Positions 59,331 to 64,000 of a stretch of 64,000 nt of DNA are shown here, in pieces. The notes beneath the pieces were generated by a model that saw only the letters and a program-made list of their open reading frames with translations, had not been told where the DNA came from and ran no database searches. Where the stretch lies: NCBI RefSeq assembly GCF_007750395.1, contig NZ_CP036281.1, positions 5,541,001-5,605,000 of the forward strand. The letters run 5' to 3'. The translations under genes and the position numbers were made by a program. Numbering within the stretch: position 1 is the stretch's first letter; each line of letters starts with the position of its first letter. Origin of the DNA: Polystyrenella longa. GTDB lineage: Bacteria; Planctomycetota; Planctomycetia; Planctomycetales; Planctomycetaceae.

Positions 59331-59396
59331 GGACGGTGTTTCGCAGAACCCTTATTCTGCAGTGTTTTCAGTTCGGCTAAATATTTTCACGATACG
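59331..59396 (-). mobile_element. Left-end remnant of the 1.5-kb IS
   Basis: About 65 bp matching the inverse of the copy E left end (AGTGTTTTCAGTTCGGCT, then the terminal repeat ending CACGATACG). Confidence 0.72.
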
Positions 59397-59843
59397 GCGT
59401 CATGCTCCATTGACCCGCTATTGGGTGACACAATGCGAGCCTCGACGCCCGAATGTGACTGAGCGTATCTGGACAGCAGCTATTTGCTGACATGAATCTC
59501 ACTTCGTGAAATTGACGCAGATTCCAACCTACCGAGAGCTGTCCATCCGACATGACTTCGGTTGGAGTGCGTCTAACAGTCGGGGCACATGTCCGGCGAA
59601 TCACGTTGAAGTTCGGCAACTCTTCAGGGGACGAGTGCTTCGTAGTTGCTGAAGAGCAGGTCAATTGGGCATGCCTAGGGAAACCGAGGTTCACGGCAAC
59701 GGATCCACAACGCGAACGACCCCATTCATGGAATTAGTGCGCCGGAAATTCATATTTTCTGACAAATCTGAAAAATGTGGTCATGAAATGGATCGTTCGG
59801 ATAAGTAAAGATATACGATCTTCTTCTTTAAGTGGAGCAATGT
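59397..59843. other. Intergenic region upstream of the sigma-factor gene
   Basis: About 450 bp with only short unconvincing ORFs. The promoter of the sigma/anti-sigma operon should be in the last 100 bp, which are A+T-rich; I could not identify a clear -35/-10 pair. Confidence 0.4.
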
Positions 59844-60362
59844 ATGGACGAAACGACCCGGCAAGCAGCTCGACAATGGACACTGGCTCAGCCAGCAGTT
59901 TCGGCATTCGTTACGTCTGTGGTTCGAGATTTTGGTGATCGCGATGATGTGCTACAGGATGTCGCCGTGGCTGTGATTGAGTCATTCGACTCTTACGATC
60001 CTGACTATCCGTTTGTCCCCTGGGCGATCGGAGTGGCTCGTAATCAAGTAGGGATGTATTTGCGAAGCCGGCGTCGCGATCTGTTGGTATTTGACGACGA
60101 TACGGTCACTTGTCTCGCAATTGCAATTCAGGACGTTGAGTATGAGAAATCAACGCAATTTGACTTCTTATATGACTGCCTTGGTACTTTGGAGAGCCGA
60201 TCGCATCGATTGCTCGAGTTGCGATATCAGCAAGATATGAAACCTGCCGCGATTGCTTTACGCGTCGAGATGTCCGCTAACTCTGTCGCCAAGGCGTTGC
60301 AACGAATTCGCGACCGATTGAGAGAATGTCTTGAGCGAAAAAATGTGGAGGCTACTCAATGA
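59844..60362 (+). CDS. ECF-type RNA polymerase sigma factor
   Basis: The ATG at 59844 (MDETTRQAARQW) is preferred because GGAG lies 6 nt upstream; the GTG at 59832 would place that site inside the coding sequence. 172 residues. Region 2: AFVTSVVRDFGDRDDVLQDVAVAVIESFDSYDP and PFVPWAIGVARNQVGMYLR. Region 4: LESRSHRLLELRYQQDMKPAAIALRVEMSANSVAKALQRIRDRL. This resembles the sigma factors of Rhodopirellula/Verrucomicrobium type. It overlaps the anti-sigma gene by 4 bp (ATGA), so the two are coupled. Confidence 0.92.
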   Translation: MDETTRQAARQWTLAQPAVSAFVTSVVRDFGDRDDVLQDVAVAVIESFDSYDPDYPFVPWAIGVARNQVGMYLRSRRRDLLVFDDDTVTCLAIAIQDVEYEKSTQFDFLYDCLGTLESRSHRLLELRYQQDMKPAAIALRVEMSANSVAKALQRIRDRLRECLERKNVEATQ

Positions 60363-61369
60363 GCCCAGATATTCAAGATTTGATCGATGGATACTTCGAC
60401 GGTTCTCTATCAAGTAAAGAACTGCAGCGGCTTAGTCATTGGATCAAATCAGATGTACTGCATGCTCGGCAATTTGCCTCTGACTTAATGCTGCATGACA
60501 GACTGCGCAATCAGTTCAAAATTCAGGAAGAACTGGTGAATCAAGAATGCTATGAACTGAGCGTGGTCTCGTTGTCTAAAATTCATGCCAATAGTTGGGT
60601 GCGTTGGCCTGTTACTTGGACGACGACGGCATGCCTTGTGTTCCTCGGCGCCTTCCTTCTCTGGCATAGCCTGGGGACTTCCTCGGCGTCGGCTGCAGTA
60701 ACTGAACTAAACCGAATTATCGAGGCCAATCGCCATTCTTTGGATCGCAGGTTTTTACTTTCTGTGGAGAAGACAGTTGTTCCTGAGGGAGAGCGAGAAC
60801 GTAAATCACCCGAGCATGGACGTCCAGCCAAGCCGTCTCTTGATAATGCCATTCTCGATGTTCGTGGCTCGAATGAGTTCGTGCTCAAGCGAATCGTCGA
60901 TCCGGGTGAGTTCTTTATCACGGGAAGCAATGGAGTCACGAGCTGGGCAGTACGACCGGACGGGCCGGTTCGCTACAGCGATGATCTGACGCGATTCAAT
61001 CGAGATCTGCCTGGACATGAGCGATCCTTGCCAATCAATAATCTTCAAGATGGACTCGATGCATTACACAAAGCCTATGATCTGAAAGTGTTGCCAGTGG
61101 AAAGCAGTGAATCAGACATCGAGCCAGATGCTGAATCGAATAGACGAATGGTGGCTGTTAAGAAACCAGGATTCCTTGGGCCTGTCCAAATTGAAATCAT
61201 GTACAACGATTCCACTGGTCAAATTCGTCAAATGCGATTCGTCGATATGCCCTACGGGCCTGAAAACGTCTCGTTGAAAATGACTTTAATCGACGAACGA
61301 ACGCTCCCCGTCAACTATTTCGATCATCAATCCCATCACGACCCCAAACGCATCGTGGAATTCGAGTAA
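60359..61369 (+). CDS. Anti-sigma-factor-like membrane protein
   Basis: 336 residues. The N-terminal about 65 residues resemble the cytoplasmic part of FecR-type anti-sigma factors (IQDLIDGYFDGSLSSKELQRL, then DVLHARQFASDLMLHDRL). One membrane helix follows (TTACLVFLGAFLLWHSL, about 96-112), then a periplasmic domain of about 220 residues ending HDPKRIVEFE. The start overlaps the sigma gene, the usual partner arrangement. The extracytoplasmic signal it senses is unknown; the two secreted proteins downstream may be part of the response. Confidence 0.8.
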   Translation: MSPDIQDLIDGYFDGSLSSKELQRLSHWIKSDVLHARQFASDLMLHDRLRNQFKIQEELVNQECYELSVVSLSKIHANSWVRWPVTWTTTACLVFLGAFLLWHSLGTSSASAAVTELNRIIEANRHSLDRRFLLSVEKTVVPEGERERKSPEHGRPAKPSLDNAILDVRGSNEFVLKRIVDPGEFFITGSNGVTSWAVRPDGPVRYSDDLTRFNRDLPGHERSLPINNLQDGLDALHKAYDLKVLPVESSESDIEPDAESNRRMVAVKKPGFLGPVQIEIMYNDSTGQIRQMRFVDMPYGPENVSLKMTLIDERTLPVNYFDHQSHHDPKRIVEFE

Positions 61370-61375
61370 TTAGAA

Positions 61376-62113
61376 ATGACATTTAAACGATCAGTTGTTA
61401 TCGCAATCGTGAGCATCGCTATTGTTTGCACGGCGATATTCGCAAGACATGTATGGACGCAACCCGCGTACAGCCAGTCTTCCACTCTAGGCAAGAATAG
61501 TAAGCCACAAATGAAAGACACCGTGCAAGCGAATATCTACGCTGACAATTGGTTCATCTTGTATATCAATGGCGAACTCATCGCAGTCGATTCGATTGAT
61601 TTCATCCCACACAACGTCATCTCGGTTGATATCCTGCCAGCTTATCCGATGACGATTGCCGTTATGGCGAAAGACAATGCAGATGCCAAAACAGGGATGG
61701 AATACGCCAATACCAACATCGGTGATGCCGGTTTTATTTTGAAATTTGGTGATGGCACGGTAACCAACGCAAGTTGGAAAGCACAGGTGTTTTCTCGCGG
61801 ACCGATTGATCACGATAGCAAGAACCCGCGGGTCGAAAATATGCCGATTCCCGAGAATTGGTACGCAATCGACTTTAATGACAGTTCCTGGGCGAACGCT
61901 AAGGAGTATACGCAGGCTCAAGTGGACCCGAAGGATCCATTCTTTGAACATGATTTCAAGGGGGCGAAGTTCGTTTGGACTGACGATATCGAACTCGACA
62001 ATACAGTCGTATTTCGGAAATTCGTTGCCGCTCCGCCGGATGGCAAATCTCGCGTTGACTATTCAAACCTGAACAACATCATACCCGACGCTCCACCTAG
62101 AAAACAAAAATGA
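61376..62113 (+). CDS. Secreted protein of unknown function, sigma operon
   Basis: 245 residues with an N-terminal signal/anchor (VVIAIVSIAIVCTAIFA). The mature part has a repeated pattern typical of carbohydrate-binding-like jelly rolls: NIYADNWFILYINGELIAVDS and NWYAIDFNDSSWANAKEYT, and VFRKFVAAPP. Starts 6 bp after the anti-sigma stop, so almost certainly co-transcribed. Not assigned to a named family; the following gene is a YHYH protein, and the two may be exported together. Confidence 0.75.
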   Translation: MTFKRSVVIAIVSIAIVCTAIFARHVWTQPAYSQSSTLGKNSKPQMKDTVQANIYADNWFILYINGELIAVDSIDFIPHNVISVDILPAYPMTIAVMAKDNADAKTGMEYANTNIGDAGFILKFGDGTVTNASWKAQVFSRGPIDHDSKNPRVENMPIPENWYAIDFNDSSWANAKEYTQAQVDPKDPFFEHDFKGAKFVWTDDIELDNTVVFRKFVAAPPDGKSRVDYSNLNNIIPDAPPRKQK

Positions 62114-62153
62114 TCATGCTATTCAAAAACTCTACAACGAAGATACCAATTTC

Positions 62154-63965
62154 ATGAACGTTCATTTCCTAGCTCCAATCATTGGGAGCCTGTTGCTCTT
62201 TACAGCAATAACCAACCTGTCTGCACACGAGGGTGGACATCAAGACAATTCAAGAGTTTCCCAAGCCTCGCGGACTTGGTCGCTCGCCGCTGAAGGTTCG
62301 CATTTGCATGGATCGTTTGTCTCAGCGACAGAAGACCAAGTCCAAATTCGTAAGGATGATAACCAGCTCACTCATATCGCGGTCAATCGCCTGATCGATT
62401 CTGACCAAGCTTGGATCAAGTCTCGACTTGAAGAAATTAATCGTCTCAATCAGCAACAGGAGATCCGGCTTGTCATGTTCAACCAATCAGAGGAAGGAAA
62501 CAACGGGAACACTGCGGTTGACAAGACGATGCCATCCATCGGCGAGCACTTCAAGCCTTTCGAGAAGGTACTACAGCTTCGTTGGGATCAAGATTATTTC
62601 TACGTTGGCTCTAATGGCTTTCCGGACCACCCCATGATGATCGGCATTCGCTCATGGCAACAGCAAGTTCCGATCCCGCAAAAATATCTTGGTGACAACG
62701 CATGGCGTATCCCGTTGCATCCTGTTCCTGCGAAGAATCCGATGTCCACCAAGAACAACTTCTTGCGTGGAGCGATCGCCTTGGCTGTTAATGGTGTGCC
62801 AATCTTCAATCCCTTGAATAATCGTGGCGACGACGCATTTTTGTTCGGCGAACTGGATGAGTACGGGGGACACTGCGGTCGCGCTGACGATTACCACTAC
62901 CACATCGCACCCACTCATCTTGAAACAATGACAGGCAAAGACAACCCGCTTGCCTACGCCTTGGACGGCTATCCGATTTTTGGATTTCAAGACGAGAATG
63001 CGACGGATTTCGCTCCGCTCGACAATCTGGGTGGCCACAAAGATGCTGCGGGCAACTACCACTATCATGCACAGAAAACCTATCCCTATTTGAATGGTGG
63101 TTTCTATGGCGAAGTGACCGAACGCGGTGGTCAAGTGGATCCGCAGCCGCGTGCCGAACCGATTCGACCTGACTTACGACCACTACGCGATGCAAAGATC
63201 ACTGGCTTCAACAGAACCGACAATCGTTTTAAACTCGAGTACGACGTTTCAGGACGCAAAGGGACGATCACTTATGTGGTCAAGGATGATGGCGGAGTTG
63301 ACTTTACGTTTCAGGAACCGGACAGAGAAACTCGAAAGGAATCTTATCGCAGTCGCATGGGCAAGCCGTTCTTGCCGCAATCCAATACATCTGGAACCGA
63401 TGTTAACTCCAACGAAGGCCAGGCATCCAATCTGCCTCAGTTGACCGTCTCCAGTCCAGCCTTTGCTGCAGGCGAAGAGATGCCTGTTGAGTTCACTGGA
63501 GATGGAATCGGGCAATCGCCGCCAGTTGTGTGGACGTCAGGGCCACCGGGAACTCAATGCTATGCGCTCAACCTGTGGCATGTGCCCGGCACCGGAGACG
63601 TAAAATCTTACTGGGTACTCTACGACATCCCCGCTGATGTCACGAGCCTCCCGAAGAACACGCAGGGTATTGGTACGGCAGGTTACAACGACAAGGGGCA
63701 TCAAGAATACGATCCAATGAGATCGAAGGGACCGGGCGTCAAGAAATACCACATCACGGTCTACGCCTTGTCCGAGAAACCAAAGTTTACTTCTGCTAAA
63801 GTCACGCGGGCTGAATTGCTCAAAAGCATCTCGGACATTACGTTAGCCGAAGGTACGATGAACTATCGATACACGCGATCACGAGATGGAATATCGCTGA
63901 TTATTCCCGGCTCGATTGTGGGTATCATTGTTGCAATCGCGTTATGGTTCGGCTATCGAAGCTAG
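62154..63965 (+). CDS. Secreted YHYH-domain protein with PEBP/YbhB-like domain
   Basis: 603 residues. Signal peptide (IIGSLLLFTAITNLSAHE). Next an SHD1-like segment (RTWSLAAEGSHLHGSFVSAT... LIDSDQAWIKSRLEEI, about 40-105). A YHYH domain follows: GGHCGRADDYHYHIAPTHLE (about 238-257), NPLAYALDGYPIFGF, then AAGNYHYHAQKTYPYLNGGF (about 300-320). A PEBP (phosphatidylethanolamine-binding, YbhB-type) domain is near 425-555 (LTVSSPAFAAGEEMPVEFTG, NLWHVPGTGDVKSYWVLYDI). A C-terminal membrane helix (LIIPGSIVGIIVAIALWFG) anchors it. The paired His-rich motifs suggest metal binding, by inference. It is the last gene of the sigma operon visible here. Confidence 0.85.
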   Translation: MNVHFLAPIIGSLLLFTAITNLSAHEGGHQDNSRVSQASRTWSLAAEGSHLHGSFVSATEDQVQIRKDDNQLTHIAVNRLIDSDQAWIKSRLEEINRLNQQQEIRLVMFNQSEEGNNGNTAVDKTMPSIGEHFKPFEKVLQLRWDQDYFYVGSNGFPDHPMMIGIRSWQQQVPIPQKYLGDNAWRIPLHPVPAKNPMSTKNNFLRGAIALAVNGVPIFNPLNNRGDDAFLFGELDEYGGHCGRADDYHYHIAPTHLETMTGKDNPLAYALDGYPIFGFQDENATDFAPLDNLGGHKDAAGNYHYHAQKTYPYLNGGFYGEVTERGGQVDPQPRAEPIRPDLRPLRDAKITGFNRTDNRFKLEYDVSGRKGTITYVVKDDGGVDFTFQEPDRETRKESYRSRMGKPFLPQSNTSGTDVNSNEGQASNLPQLTVSSPAFAAGEEMPVEFTGDGIGQSPPVVWTSGPPGTQCYALNLWHVPGTGDVKSYWVLYDIPADVTSLPKNTQGIGTAGYNDKGHQEYDPMRSKGPGVKKYHITVYALSEKPKFTSAKVTRAELLKSISDITLAEGTMNYRYTRSRDGISLIIPGSIVGIIVAIALWFGYRS

Positions 63966-64000
63966 AATGAGAGCAAACAGAATTGAATACGCATGCAAAC

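Overview
The window looks like a chromosomal segment of a planctomycete (phylum Planctomycetota). Three things point there: a DUF1592 + DUF1552 gene pair at 0.5-4.4 kb, secreted proteins with the planctomycetal N-terminal 'LEQR-V-L-S' motif at 11.6-12.2 kb and 33.4-45.0 kb, and an ECF sigma factor paired with an anti-sigma-like membrane protein at 59.8-61.4 kb. Species cannot be determined from the sequence alone. Ordinary genes sit at the two ends and the centre is a mosaic of accessory DNA.

Layout. 0-4.4 kb: minus-strand operon of secreted or cytochrome-like proteins. 4.7-6.5 kb: intact copy A of a 1.5-kb single-ORF DDE (rve-type) insertion sequence, called 'the 1.5-kb IS' here, inserted in an ABC ATPase gene. 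6.5-10.1 kb: three toxin-antitoxin modules (hipBA, HigBA-like, AbrB/RelE-like). 10.4-10.55 kb: 3' half of a tRNA-Ser gene with its terminator, an attachment-site scar. 10.6-17.2 kb: IS debris, a short LEPR-motif protein, two unrecognised secreted proteins and an esterase. 17.4-23.1 kb: type I secretion-like trio (TolC-like, ABC, HlyD-like), then a prepilin-like gene cut by IS copy C. 25.4-31.2 kb: four consecutive DUF1254/DUF1214 secreted proteins. 31.6-33.1 kb: XRE regulator and tyrosine recombinase.

33.4-46.1 kb: a 3854-residue surface protein built as a polymorphic toxin (LEPR motif, Calx-beta, about 1,450 residues of Ig/cadherin-like repeats, a Gly-Ser linker, about 1,000 residues of helical rod, a HINT domain carrying two membrane segments, and a 119-residue C-terminal tip). 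Two mutually homologous small genes (candidate immunity proteins) follow, then a 200-bp orphan copy of the HINT coding sequence. 46.3-49.4 kb: second, inverted tRNA-Ser scar sharing a 58-bp identical block with the first, a large serine recombinase, and a truncated N-terminus of a PLD/helicase-like gene. 49.4-51.0 kb: intact IS copy E. 51.0-57.8 kb: two N-terminally truncated Rhs/YD-repeat toxins with candidate immunity genes. One carries a Tle1-like (DUF2235) lipase tip with a visible Ser-Asp-His triad followed by a lipoprotein gene. 57.8-59.4 kb: an IS3-family element and gene debris, including a 121-bp fragment of the HigB-like toxin gene from 8.8 kb. 59.8-64 kb: sigma, anti-sigma, a secreted protein and a YHYH/PEBP protein.

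The most distinctive content is the toxin-diversification zone at 33-58 kb: three independent toxin-tip/immunity sets, two of them severed from their N-termini by insertion sequences, plus a HINT duplication that reads as the scar of a tip exchange. Family assignments come from motif recognition in the translated sequence; no database search was run.
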